Source: an uncultured Rhodospirillaceae bacterium (GTDB lineage Bacteria > Pseudomonadota > Alphaproteobacteria > Rhodospirillales > Magnetospirillaceae). Taken from it: DNA of 59,261 nucleotides. The DNA is taken from assembly GCA_937887565.1 (NCBI GenBank), contig CALABS010000022.1:1-59261 (forward strand), written 5' to 3'. Made by a program: the position numbers and the translations under genes. A model generated the notes under the pieces. The model ran no database searches and was not told the DNA's origin. It was given only the letters and a program-made list of their open reading frames with translations. Shown here one piece after another: positions 23,172-32,095 of this stretch (position 1 is its first letter; every line of letters starts with the position of its first letter).

Positions 23172-25120
23172 GCCACCTGGGCGAAGCGGTAGGCGTTGCG
23201 CTGTTCGCGCTTGGCGTCGTACATGGCGGCGTCGGCCAGCCTGACCAGCCCATCCTCGTCCATGCTGTCCACGGGATAGACGGCGATGCCGATGCTGGCC
23301 CCCACCCGAATCTCGTGATTCTGGACGTGGAAGGACCGCGAGATGGCGTCAATGACCTTCTCGGCCACCACCGCGGCATCGGCGCGGTCGGCCACATGCG
23401 GCAGGATGATGGTGAACTCGTCGCCCGACAACCGGGCGACGGTGTCACTGGCGCGCACCGCCTCGCGCATGCGCCGCGCCGCCTCCTGCAACAGCAGGTC
23501 GCCCACATGGTGGCCCAGGGTGTCGTTGACCTGCTTGAAGCGGTCGAGATCGAGGAACAGCAGGGCCAGCGGATGCCGCTCGCGCCGCGCGATGGCCACC
23601 GCCTGGCGCAGGCGGTCCAGGAACAGCACCCGGTTGGGAAGATCGGTCAGGCTGTCGTAATGGGCCATGCGCCGCATCTGGGCCTCGGCCAGCTTCTGGG
23701 CGGTGACGTCCTCGTGGATAGAGACGAAATGGGCCACCGCCCCGGTCTCGTCGCGGATGGGCGTGATGGTCTGCAGCACGGTGAACAGCGACCCGTTGGC
23801 ATGGCGCTCGATGGTTTCGTCGCACCACACCTCGCCGCGCAGGATGGTTCGCCACAGCCGGGCATAATACTCGGCGTCGTGATGGCCCGACTTCCACAGG
23901 GTAGGACGCTCGCCCACCAGGGTGTCGGGGGCGCGCCCCGACAGGCGCCCGAAGGCGGGATTGGCCCATTCTATGCGGCCGTCGCGGTCGGCGATGAAGA
24001 TGCCGTTGCCGGCCACGGTCAGGGCGGTCCCCAGGAGCTTCAGGCGGGCCTGGCCGGCGGCCAGGCCCATGGCCACCCGGATGCGGCGCACCACGGCCTC
24101 CAGCGATTCCAGGAGATCCTGGGCGCCCAGCTGGCCGACGGTGCGGCTCCAGACGCCGAAGGAGCCTTCGACTCGGCCATGGACGACCAACGGATAGACG
24201 TGGACCGCGCGAAGCCCGTGGCGCAGCGCCGCCGCCCGCCAGGGGTCCATTTCCCGGCCATCGTCGATGCGGGCGTGCTGCGGCCGGCCGGTGCGGATGG
24301 CCGCGCCCACCGGGCCGCTGGCGGTATCGCCGCCGTCCCAGCGGATGCCGACGCTCCGCAAGTCCTCGATGTAATCGCGCTCGGCGCCGGCGCAGGCGGT
24401 CACCGCCACCGATCCGTCCGGCAGCCGGCGTCCCACGCAAGCCAGCGACAGCCCGAACAGCGACACCACCCGCTCGCAGGCGAATTCCAGCAGACCGGCC
24501 ACGTCGCCGTCCACCACCCGGGAATCCAGCTGGGCCAGGAAGTCGGTCACCGCCCGGCGCCGGTTGTGGGCGGTGACGTCGGCCGCGTGCACGGCCAGCG
24601 CCGCCAGTTCGCCCCTGCTTCCGGTCACCGGCACCATGCGGACCTGCCAATCGCGGCCGCCGCGCGATTCGACGAATTCCTGGGCCGCGTTGTCGCGCTC
24701 GATCTCGGAAATCCGCCGTCGCCGGTCGCCGGCCGCCGCCGCCGGCAGCCCGGCCAGCACATCCTCTCCCGCCAGCCGGTCCGGCGCGGCGGCCAACAGA
24801 TCGGCGGCCGGACGATTGCCGGCCAGCACCCGCCCGTCGGGAGTTATCAGGACAGTGGGATCGGGGATCGAATCCAGCAGGGCGCGGGCATGGGCGTCGG
24901 CCCGTGCCAGCGGCCGCACGAACAGCCCCCAGACGAAAGGCACGCAGACGGCGGTGATCACCGCCGCATGGGCCACCGCGGCGGCGTCCATCCCGAACTC
25001 GTGCAGCACGCCGTCCAGCAGCGGCATCGACACGGCTTCGGTGACGAAGATCACCACAAGCAGCAGGAGGAACAGACGGAACGGGGAGGGCGCGGCGAGG
25101 CCACGATCGAATACGGACAT
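23168..25120 (-). CDS. PAS-GAF/PAS-GGDEF membrane signalling protein
   Basis: About 650 residues from the ATG at 25120; a GTG 11 codons upstream is also possible. Two transmembrane helices (about 15-35 and 50-70) are followed by a PAS domain (LLDSIPDPTVLITPDGRVLAGN), a GAF-like region with VTACAGAERDYIEDLRS, a second PAS/PAC (GIFIADRDGRIEWANPAFGRL) and a C-terminal diguanylate cyclase domain. The signature is SGDEF instead of GGDEF/GGEEF. An RxxD-type product-inhibition site is not evident upstream of it. It probably makes cyclic di-GMP in response to a signal sensed by the PAS domains; activity with the Ser variant is not certain. Confidence 0.85.
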   Translation of the reverse strand: MSVFDRGLAAPSPFRLFLLLLVVIFVTEAVSMPLLDGVLHEFGMDAAAVAHAAVITAVCVPFVWGLFVRPLARADAHARALLDSIPDPTVLITPDGRVLAGNRPAADLLAAAPDRLAGEDVLAGLPAAAAGDRRRRISEIERDNAAQEFVESRGGRDWQVRMVPVTGSRGELAALAVHAADVTAHNRRRAVTDFLAQLDSRVVDGDVAGLLEFACERVVSLFGLSLACVGRRLPDGSVAVTACAGAERDYIEDLRSVGIRWDGGDTASGPVGAAIRTGRPQHARIDDGREMDPWRAAALRHGLRAVHVYPLVVHGRVEGSFGVWSRTVGQLGAQDLLESLEAVVRRIRVAMGLAAGQARLKLLGTALTVAGNGIFIADRDGRIEWANPAFGRLSGRAPDTLVGERPTLWKSGHHDAEYYARLWRTILRGEVWCDETIERHANGSLFTVLQTITPIRDETGAVAHFVSIHEDVTAQKLAEAQMRRMAHYDSLTDLPNRVLFLDRLRQAVAIARRERHPLALLFLDLDRFKQVNDTLGHHVGDLLLQEAARRMREAVRASDTVARLSGDEFTIILPHVADRADAAVVAEKVIDAISRSFHVQNHEIRVGASIGIAVYPVDSMDEDGLVRLADAAMYDAKREQRNAYRFAQVA

Positions 25121-25239
25121 GGGCGTTCCCGACGGCACGTCGAAAGTATGCACGGCCGATGATGCCTCATCGCGGCGGCGGCGTGAAGCGCACAGGTGGA
25201 ACTGGCGATAACATTATCGCCCCCTAATTTATTCGGCGG

Positions 25240-26745
25240 TCACAACAGGCTGCCCTGGCGCGCGTCGCCCTTGCCCGGCTTGCCGTGGCGCTTCGGCGGG
25301 ACGCCGCCCGCCGTGACCGTCACCGCCACCGTGCCGTCCTTGAACTCGGCGGCGAGCTGGGCCCCGGCCTCGGCGGTGGCCGCCGACACCACGTTTCCCT
25401 GGGCGTCGCGGATCACCGCGTAGCCGCGCTCCAGCACCTTCTTGTAGCTGTAGCTCTCCAGCAGCTGCTCCAGCGACCGGACCTGGCGGGCAAGGTCGGC
25501 AAGGGCGCGGTCGAGGGCGGGCCCAAGCCGCCCGGCGATCTGCTCCAGTCGCAGGGAATCGCGCTCGATCCGCGCCTTTTCGGACGCCAGGGCGGTCTTG
25601 ACCGCATGGTCGAGGCGGGTGGCGCGGGCGGCCAGTTCGTGGCCGCGGGAGACGATCAGATCCCGTGGATGGCGCAGCCCGGCGCCCAGACGGGCCACCT
25701 CGGCCGCGCGGCGATGCAGCAGGTTGGGAAGGGCGTTCCGCAGCCGTTCGGCGCGGTCGTCCAGGCGCAGGGCGCAATCCTCGATGACCCGGCGGGGATT
25801 GGGCAGCGCGCGGCCCAGGTGCTCGACCCGGGCGCGGCGATCCTCGACGCCCCGCGCCATGGCGCCCACTAGGCGCGCGCCGCAATCGGCGACGGTGGCG
25901 ACCAGCTCGGCGCGCACCGGCACCGCCTTCTCGGCCGCCGCCGTGGGAGTTGGGGCGCGCAGGTCGGAGGCAAGGTCGATCAGGGTGGTGTCGGTCTCGT
26001 GCCCCACCGCCGAGATCAGCGGGATGGCGCTGTCGGCGGCGGCGCGCACCACCACCTCCTCGTTGAAGGCCCACAGATCCTCGATCGAGCCGCCGCCGCG
26101 CGCCACGATCAACAAATCGGGGCGCGGCACCGCGCCACCCTCGGGCAGCGCGTTGAAGCCGCGGATGGCGGCGGCCACCTGCGCCGCCGCGCCCTCGCCC
26201 TGCACCGCCACCGACCACAGCAGCACCCGGCGGGGAAAGCGGTCGGAAAGGCGGTGGAGGATGTCGCGGATGACCGCCCCGGTGGGCGAGGTCACCACCC
26301 CGATCACCGTCGGCAGGAAGGGGATCGGCCGCTTGCGGGCGGCGTCGAACAGCCCCTCGGCGGCCAGCTTGCGCTTGCGGTCCTCGAGCAGCTTCAAGAG
26401 CGCGCCCTGGCCGGCCAGCTCCATGCGCTCGACCACCAACTGGTACTTGGAGCGGCCGGGATAGGTGGTCAGCCGGCCGGTGGCCACCACCTCCATGCCG
26501 TCCTCGGGGACCATCCCCAGCCGCTGGGCCTGACCGCGCCAACAGACCGCGTCGAGCACGGCGTCGGGGTCCTTGAGCGCGAAATACAGATGGCCCGAGG
26601 AGTGACGCTTGAACCCGGAGATCTCGCCGCGCACGCGGACGTGGGAGAAGGTCTCCTCCACCGTGCGCTTCAACGCGCCGGACAGTTCGGCGACGGAATA
26701 TTCGGGCACGTTCGAAGCGGGACGGGAAGCGGGATCGTCGGTCAT
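25240..26745 (-). CDS. xseA: Exodeoxyribonuclease VII large subunit
   Basis: A 501-residue protein (ATG at 26745; a GTG three codons upstream is in frame). An N-terminal OB-fold (EYSVAELSGALKRTVEETFSHVRVRGEISGF, SGHLYFALKD) binds single-stranded DNA. The catalytic domain has the conserved VIARGGGSIEDLWAFN and PLISAVGHETDTTLIDL motifs, followed by a long coiled coil (about 330-440). With XseB it degrades single-stranded DNA to oligonucleotides. The xseB gene is not in this neighbourhood. Confidence 0.95.
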   Translation of the reverse strand: MTDDPASRPASNVPEYSVAELSGALKRTVEETFSHVRVRGEISGFKRHSSGHLYFALKDPDAVLDAVCWRGQAQRLGMVPEDGMEVVATGRLTTYPGRSKYQLVVERMELAGQGALLKLLEDRKRKLAAEGLFDAARKRPIPFLPTVIGVVTSPTGAVIRDILHRLSDRFPRRVLLWSVAVQGEGAAAQVAAAIRGFNALPEGGAVPRPDLLIVARGGGSIEDLWAFNEEVVVRAAADSAIPLISAVGHETDTTLIDLASDLRAPTPTAAAEKAVPVRAELVATVADCGARLVGAMARGVEDRRARVEHLGRALPNPRRVIEDCALRLDDRAERLRNALPNLLHRRAAEVARLGAGLRHPRDLIVSRGHELAARATRLDHAVKTALASEKARIERDSLRLEQIAGRLGPALDRALADLARQVRSLEQLLESYSYKKVLERGYAVIRDAQGNVVSAATAEAGAQLAAEFKDGTVAVTVTAGGVPPKRHGKPGKGDARQGSLL

Positions 26746-26866
26746 GGCCCGCACTGTGCGGCAAATCGGCCGCCCGGTGAAGGCGATTGTGCCGCGCCCG
26801 TGACCAGATTATGATCTCCGACGGGGCTGGGCCAACGGCTCGTGGGCATGCCATTGGGAGAATCCG

Positions 26867-27397
26867 ATGGGTCTCGGCAGAATTGCTTCCCTGCTCGGTT
26901 CGCTTCACCCCGCGGCCGAAACCCCGCAGGCACCGCCGGAACCTGCACCGAACGACCGTCCGCCCATGCCGACGGCGGGGCCCGATACGTCCTACGACCG
27001 CAACGCCTCGGCGCGGTCGGACATCGCCGCCCAGATCCAGGCGGTCCTGACCGCCATCCAGCGCCTGCACGAATCCGCCAGCCAGGATGGAGCGGGTATG
27101 GCCTTTTCCCATTCCGGCTCGACCTTGCGGGACTCGGTGGGCGCGCTCGGACACCTGATGGCCGCGGCCCGCGATTCCGGCGTGGCGCTGTCGGCCGACC
27201 TGGTCCACGAGGCCGAGGCCACGGTGGCGGCGGTGGACGGGCGGCTGCAGGCAGTTCGCGACGGCGTCGAGCAGCGGGTCGCCTCGCTGCCCGCGACCGA
27301 CCGCGAGCGCGTCCGCGACGTGGCCGGCCGCTTCGTGGCCGAGATGCAGGCGGTCATCGCCCACACCCAGTCGGTGATCGCCCGCTTCGGGGCGTGA
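26867..27397 (+). CDS. Hypothetical helical protein
   Basis: A 176-residue protein with GGGAG 6 nt before the ATG. Residues 1-45 are Pro-rich and probably disordered; residues 50-176 are predicted all-helical with heptad-like spacing (IQAVLTAIQRLHES, VHEAEATVAAVDGRLQAVRDGVEQRV). No signal peptide or membrane segment. I recognise no family. It lies between divergent xseA and convergent thyX, alone in its orientation. Codon use matches the chromosome, so it is probably an authentic lineage-specific gene. Confidence 0.6.
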   Translation: MGLGRIASLLGSLHPAAETPQAPPEPAPNDRPPMPTAGPDTSYDRNASARSDIAAQIQAVLTAIQRLHESASQDGAGMAFSHSGSTLRDSVGALGHLMAAARDSGVALSADLVHEAEATVAAVDGRLQAVRDGVEQRVASLPATDRERVRDVAGRFVAEMQAVIAHTQSVIARFGA

Positions 27398-27404
27398 CCG
27401 GACC

Positions 27405-28352
27405 CTACAGCCCCAGCCGCTCGGCGAATTCGCGGGCCTCGCGCTTGGTCAGGCCGTAGCGGTCGGCGTCGGCCACCGTCGCCCTGCCGGCCAGCACGTC
27501 CCTGAGCAGCGCCACCTCCATGCGCGAGAACCGCTGGGCTTCCAACTGGTAATCGCGGAAGGCCTCGGTGGTCACCGGCACCCAATCGGCCATCAGCTCC
27601 AGGATTTTCTCGGCGTAGACGCGGATCTCGTACTGGGCGTGGATGTCGGCCCTGAGGCGCAGGAAATGCATCAGATTGTGCAGGTTGGTCTGCCAGTACA
27701 TCTGGGTGTAGGTGGACAGCGGCAGGCCGATGCGGGCCAGTTCGCGGGCGATGCCGGCCCGGTCCTCGTCGATGACCTGGCCGTCCTCGTCGGCGTTGAG
27801 CAGCCGGTGGTAGGAATCGAAGTTCCTCAGCGCCTCGTCCTTGAGGACGCGCAGCACCTCGGCCGACTGTTCGAGGGTCAGGGTCTGGCCGCGACCCTGC
27901 TTGTTGTCGGTGGACTGCACCGCCAGGTCCTCGGGCCGGGGCAGGTAGAACTCGTCCGGCAGGATGGAATAGCGGGCGGAATACTCGTTCAGGCTGGCGG
28001 TGCGGTGCCGCACCCATTGCCGCATGACGAAGATGGGCAGCTTGACGTGCAGCTTGATGACGCAGCCCTCGAACGGGCTGGTATGCAGGTGGCGCATCAG
28101 GTAGCGCAGCAGCGCGCGGTCGTCCGAGGTGCCCTTGGTGCCCTTCCCATAGCTCATGCGCGCCATCTGCAGCACCGACACGTCGTCGCCCATGTAGTCC
28201 TTGACGGCGACGAAGCCGTGGTCGAGCACCGGGTGATAGACGTTGACGTGCTTCTCCATGCCGTCGGAAACGGGCCGGAAGGTGGTGGCGGCCTCGCGCA
28301 CGGGGATGTCGGCGGCCTCGGGCGTGGGCTGTTCGGTACCGGTGGCGTGCAT
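27405..28352 (-). CDS. thyX: Flavin-dependent thymidylate synthase
   Basis: Converts dUMP to dTMP with FADH2 and methylenetetrahydrofolate. The 315-residue protein has the ThyX motif RHRTASLNEYSARYS (R115-S129), with the usual N-terminal helix ending in SYGKGTKG and a C-terminal region where R-rich helices bind FAD. It is longer than the minimal ThyX (about 220-250), as in other Rhodospirillales. No thyA is visible in the window. Confidence 0.96.
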   Translation of the reverse strand: MHATGTEQPTPEAADIPVREAATTFRPVSDGMEKHVNVYHPVLDHGFVAVKDYMGDDVSVLQMARMSYGKGTKGTSDDRALLRYLMRHLHTSPFEGCVIKLHVKLPIFVMRQWVRHRTASLNEYSARYSILPDEFYLPRPEDLAVQSTDNKQGRGQTLTLEQSAEVLRVLKDEALRNFDSYHRLLNADEDGQVIDEDRAGIARELARIGLPLSTYTQMYWQTNLHNLMHFLRLRADIHAQYEIRVYAEKILELMADWVPVTTEAFRDYQLEAQRFSRMEVALLRDVLAGRATVADADRYGLTKREAREFAERLGL

Positions 28353-28433
28353 GATCTCCCCCGCGAGCTATGGTGCGGCTGTTGTAACGAAACCTAGTGG
28401 GGCGCGCAAGGAGGCACCGCTAGCGATTGGGGA

Positions 28434-28787
28434 TCAGAAGGTCTCGGCGTTGGTGACCTCGACCGCCCGCCAGACCAGCGCCAGCACCCGGTCGATCTCC
28501 TCCTGGGTGGCGTCGTCAGCGACCGCCGGCAGCGGCATGTCGATGCCCTCGGCCTCCAGCAGTTCGCGGGCGCGGTTGAAATAGAAGTCGCGATACTCGG
28601 CGGTGGTGCGGAAGCCGGAATTGAAGGCCTTGTCGATGTCGGCCCGCAACCGCAACAATTCGTCCTGTTCGCCCCGGGTCAGCAGCCCCTCGCGGCGCAG
28701 CAGCTCGGCCTGCCGCGCCTTGGCGCTCTCAAGCTTGTGGCGCCAATGCGGGTCGTGGCCCGGCATCAGCCGCGCGGTGGCACCCAT
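28434..28787 (-). CDS. Hypothetical small helical protein
   Basis: A 117-residue protein, no signal peptide. Residues about 15-55 are strongly helical with many charged residues (HKLESAKARQAELLRREGLLTRGEQDELLRLRADIDKAF). The C-terminal half has an EYRDFYFNRARELLEAEG segment. No known family recognised. It sits between the ICMT-like and thyX genes with the same orientation; spacing of about 80 bp to thyX gives weak support for co-transcription. Confidence 0.5.
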   Translation of the reverse strand: MGATARLMPGHDPHWRHKLESAKARQAELLRREGLLTRGEQDELLRLRADIDKAFNSGFRTTAEYRDFYFNRARELLEAEGIDMPLPAVADDATQEEIDRVLALVWRAVEVTNAETF

Positions 28788-28832
28788 TCGCGTCGCCCTC
28801 CGCCGACGATGATAATCGATGCGCGCAGATGG

Positions 28833-29405
28833 TCAAATCGCCCGCCCGCGCCAGGGCACCAGGGACGGCACCCGGGCTCGGTAGCGGGCATAGTCGTCGC
28901 CGTACAACCGCAGCAGGCGCCGCTCCTCGAAGGCGGCGCCAACCAGCAGATACAGGCTGCCCCACACGGCCGTCGCCAGCCCCAGCGGCGAGACCGCCGC
29001 CCCCCACAGGATCAGGTGGCCGGCGGCGTAGAGCGGATGGCGGACATAGGCATGCGGCCCGTCCAGCCGCAGCCCCTCGTCGGCGGGAAGGTCGGGGCGG
29101 CGCCATTGGGTGGTGCCGGCCAGCCGGCCGAGATCGTAGAAGCGAGCCGACCACACCAGCGCCATCCAGCCGCCGACGTGGACCACGCCCAGGCCCGCCA
29201 GCGCCCAGCCGGGCAGCGGGAAGGGCGGCCGGTCGCCCAGCGTGGCGACGCCGACCGCGGCGACCAGGGCGAACTGGACCACCGCCACCAGATTGTAGGC
29301 CAGCCGGTGTCCCCGCCCCAGCCGCGCCCGTCCCCTGCCCCCGGCCAGCCCGGTATGGGTGAGGCCGAAGGCCAGCCAGGCCAGGGCGTAGACGAAATGG
29401 TCCAT
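28833..29405 (-). CDS. ICMT/PEMT-like membrane methyltransferase family protein
   Basis: A 190-residue integral membrane protein with about five transmembrane helices. The C-terminal third carries the signature shared by isoprenylcysteine carboxyl-methyltransferases and phospholipid methyltransferases: GPHAYVRHPLY, then EERRLLRLYGDDYARYRARVPSLVPW. The RHPxY and EExxLxxxYGxxY elements form the SAM-binding pocket. The substrate in bacteria without prenylated proteins is not known. It lies 22 bp upstream of the lyase stop in the same orientation, so co-expression with the lyase is possible. Confidence 0.75.
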   Translation of the reverse strand: MDHFVYALAWLAFGLTHTGLAGGRGRARLGRGHRLAYNLVAVVQFALVAAVGVATLGDRPPFPLPGWALAGLGVVHVGGWMALVWSARFYDLGRLAGTTQWRRPDLPADEGLRLDGPHAYVRHPLYAAGHLILWGAAVSPLGLATAVWGSLYLLVGAAFEERRLLRLYGDDYARYRARVPSLVPWRGRAI

Positions 29406-29427
29406 CCGCCTCTCCGCCGGGATCGGC

Positions 29428-30474
29428 CTACAGCCCGTACTTCTCCGCCATGGCCGGGTCCTTGGCGGCGACCACGCGGGCGAGGTCGACGATGACCTTG
29501 GCCTGCTTCCAGGTGGCGTCGTCCTGCATCTTGCCGTCGATCATCACCGCGCCGGTGCCGTCGGGCATGGCGTCGAGGATCCTGCGGGCGAACAGCACCT
29601 CGTCCACGTCGGGGCTGAATACCTTTTTGGCGATGTCGATCTGGCTGGGATGCAGGCTCCAGGCACCGGCGCAGCCGAGCAGGAAGGCGTTGCGGAACTG
29701 GGCCTCGCAGGCGGCCCCGTCCGAGAAATCGCCGAACGGGCCGTAGAAGGCCTTGATGCCGGCCGACTGGCAGGCGTCGACCATCCTGGCCACCGTGTAG
29801 TGCCACAGATCCTGCTGGAACAGGGTGCGCGGGGCGTCACCCTTGGCGTCCTCCAGCACCCCGTAGAAGGGATGGCCGCCGCCGACGCGGGTGGTCTTCA
29901 TCCCGCGCGAGGCGGCCAGGTCGGCCGGCCCCAGGCTCATGCCGTGCATGCGCGGGCTAGCGCCGGCGATGGCGGCCACGTTCTCGACGCCCAGCGCCGT
30001 CTCCAGGATGGCGTGGATCAGGATCGGCTTGGTGACGCCGTGCCTGGCCTCCAACTGGGCCAGCAGCTGGTCGAGATAATGGATGTCCCACGGCCCCTCG
30101 ACCTTGGGCAGCATGATGACGTCAAGGCGGTCGCCGGCGGCGGCGACGATCTCGGTGACGTCGTCCAGGAACCACGGCGAATTCAGGCAATTGACCCGCG
30201 TCCACAGCGCGGTGCCGCCGAGGTCGGCGGTCTTCGCCACCTCAACGAACCCGGCGCGGGCGGCGTCCTTGGCGTCGGCCGGAATGGCGTCCTCGAGATT
30301 GCCCAGCAGCACGTCCACCTGTCGCGCCATGTCGGGGACCTTGGCCCGCATCTTTTCCACGTGCGGCGGAAAGAAGTGGATCATGCGCTCCAGCCGCACC
30401 GGCAGCTCGCGGTAGGGCGCCGGCGCCCCGATGGCGAGGGGTTCGAAGAACTTGCGGGGGGGCTTGATGCTCAT
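29428..30474 (-). CDS. HpcH/HpaI-CitE family lyase, probably malyl-CoA lyase
   Basis: A 348-residue TIM-barrel protein. It contains LGNLEDAIPADAKDAAR (conserved acidic Mg2+ site), VIMLPKVEGPWDIHYLDQLL, HAILETALGVENVAAIAGASPRMHGMSLGPADLAASRG and WSLHPSQIDIAKKVFSPD, features of L-malyl-CoA/beta-methylmalyl-CoA lyases and (3S)-malyl-CoA thioesterases of the ethylmalonyl-CoA pathway. Substrate cannot be decided from sequence; the other genes of that pathway are not present here. It is divergent from the receiver/pentapeptide gene. Confidence 0.8.
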   Translation of the reverse strand: MSIKPPRKFFEPLAIGAPAPYRELPVRLERMIHFFPPHVEKMRAKVPDMARQVDVLLGNLEDAIPADAKDAARAGFVEVAKTADLGGTALWTRVNCLNSPWFLDDVTEIVAAAGDRLDVIMLPKVEGPWDIHYLDQLLAQLEARHGVTKPILIHAILETALGVENVAAIAGASPRMHGMSLGPADLAASRGMKTTRVGGGHPFYGVLEDAKGDAPRTLFQQDLWHYTVARMVDACQSAGIKAFYGPFGDFSDGAACEAQFRNAFLLGCAGAWSLHPSQIDIAKKVFSPDVDEVLFARRILDAMPDGTGAVMIDGKMQDDATWKQAKVIVDLARVVAAKDPAMAEKYGL

Positions 30475-30597
30475 GGCGGCGCAATCCTCTTGCGGAAATA
30501 TGGGTCCGGCCGGCAATAATGCTTCGTGATTTTGCATTGCACAAGAGCCAAGGCGGCGAGCGGTTGCTCCCCGGCCGGGCCGTGATATGGTGGCCGG

Positions 30598-32010
30598 ATG
30601 CGTCATCCCACCGACCTGCACAGCGGCACCGTCGTCTGGCCGAAAACGAAGATCCTGGTGTTCAGCCAGGACGACGCTTTCCGCTTCCTGGTCCGCTCGA
30701 CCTTCCGCAAGCTGAACGTCCGCGACGTGCTGTCGACGGCCGTTCCCGACGACGCCGAGCATTTGATCGGCTATGGCCCCGACATCGCCGTGGTGGATTT
30801 CGACGGCGACTGGCAGGCGGCGCTGGGCTTCATCTCGCGCATCAAGGCGGCGCCCAGGAATCCCAATCCGGCCATGCCCGTGCTGGCGGCGGTCAAGGCG
30901 ATGGACCGCGACGTGGTGGGCCCGGCCTTCAACATGGGCATCGAGGGGGTGATCCCCAAGCCGGTGTCGGGCCACGAACTGACCCGGCGGATCTCGGACA
31001 CCCTGGCCCATCCCACCCGGGCGGCCGCGCCGCCGCCGGTGGCCGCCCCGATACCGGCCCCGCCCCCCGCCCGGGCATCGGCCCCGGTGGCGACGAAGCC
31101 CACCGCCCCACCGCCCCGCCCGGCCCCGCCACCGAGCCCCCAGCCGAGCCCCCAGCCGCGCCCAGGGTCGGCGACCCGGCCCGCCGAGCCGGCGGCGCCA
31201 CTCCCGGTGAAACCGGCGGCCGGCCGGCTGGCGGCTGGGGACATCGTCCCGTCCAAACGCCCGGGCGGCGGCCCCCTGCCCGACCTCGCCCCGCCGCCCC
31301 CCCCGCCGCCGCCATCCGCGCCCGCCAGGCCGGCGGCGACCGTCGAGGCGCTGGCCGCCAAGGCCCCGGCCCAGTACCGCCTGGAGCCGGCCGCCGACGA
31401 CACCGGCCGCAGGAAGGCCGCCCGGGCCCGCGCCGATTGGCAGATGGAAGTCGCCTCGGCCGGCCATGCCGCCAGAACCGGCGCCGACGTCGCCCGCCTG
31501 GACGTCACCGCCTTCGTGGCCGCCCACCTGGCCTGGCTGCAGAGCCAGGGCGCGCAGGGCGCCCGCGCCAACGTCCAGGGCATGGATCTGGCCGGAGCCG
31601 ACCTGTCCCGCACGGTGCTGGCCAACGCCACCCTGCGCGAGGCCGACCTGTCCGACGCCATCCTCACCGAATCCCGCCTCGACGGCGCCGATTTCCGCTA
31701 CGCCAGGCTTGAGGCGGCGGACCTGTCGGATGCCAATCTCGGCGTCGCCCAGTTGCGTCACGCCAAGTGCCGCATGGCCAACCTGACCGGAACCGTCCTG
31801 CGGGGCGCCGACCTGTCGGGCGCCGACCTGCGCGGCGCCAAGATGGAGGGCGCCGACCTCAAAGGCGCCACCATGATCAGCTGCGACCTGCGCGGCACCG
31901 ACCTCTCCAAGGCCGAGAACATGGCCCAGGCCCAGCTCGACAAGGCGGTCTGCGACCTGAAGACCAAGCTGCCCCCCGGCCTGACGCGGCCGGTCCGCGA
32001 CGGTGCCTAG
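30598..32010 (+). CDS. Receiver domain - Pro-rich linker - pentapeptide repeat protein
   Basis: A 470-residue protein with an unusual order of modules. Residues about 17-140 form a response-regulator receiver (KILVFSQDDAFRFLVRSTFRK; phosphoacceptor Asp in AVVDFDGDW; conserved Lys in GVIPKPVSGHEL), with Ala in place of the usual Thr/Ser switch residue. Residues about 145-245 are almost entirely Pro/Ala. Residues about 320-450 are pentapeptide repeats (ADLS, ADLR, GADL units) giving a right-handed beta-helix. No DNA-binding or enzymatic output is present; the helix may be a protein-binding output. No sensor kinase is adjacent. Related Rfr-type proteins are known in other bacteria, but not this fusion to my knowledge. 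Confidence 0.75.
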   Translation: MRHPTDLHSGTVVWPKTKILVFSQDDAFRFLVRSTFRKLNVRDVLSTAVPDDAEHLIGYGPDIAVVDFDGDWQAALGFISRIKAAPRNPNPAMPVLAAVKAMDRDVVGPAFNMGIEGVIPKPVSGHELTRRISDTLAHPTRAAAPPPVAAPIPAPPPARASAPVATKPTAPPPRPAPPPSPQPSPQPRPGSATRPAEPAAPLPVKPAAGRLAAGDIVPSKRPGGGPLPDLAPPPPPPPPSAPARPAATVEALAAKAPAQYRLEPAADDTGRRKAARARADWQMEVASAGHAARTGADVARLDVTAFVAAHLAWLQSQGAQGARANVQGMDLAGADLSRTVLANATLREADLSDAILTESRLDGADFRYARLEAADLSDANLGVAQLRHAKCRMANLTGTVLRGADLSGADLRGAKMEGADLKGATMISCDLRGTDLSKAENMAQAQLDKAVCDLKTKLPPGLTRPVRDGA

Positions 32011-32095
32011 CCCCTTCGGGTTGCCCCGCCTGTCCGCCCGGACCATCGCCGGGCCCGCCTGTTCATGCCGGTGAGGCAGGAACGGAGGAACGGCC

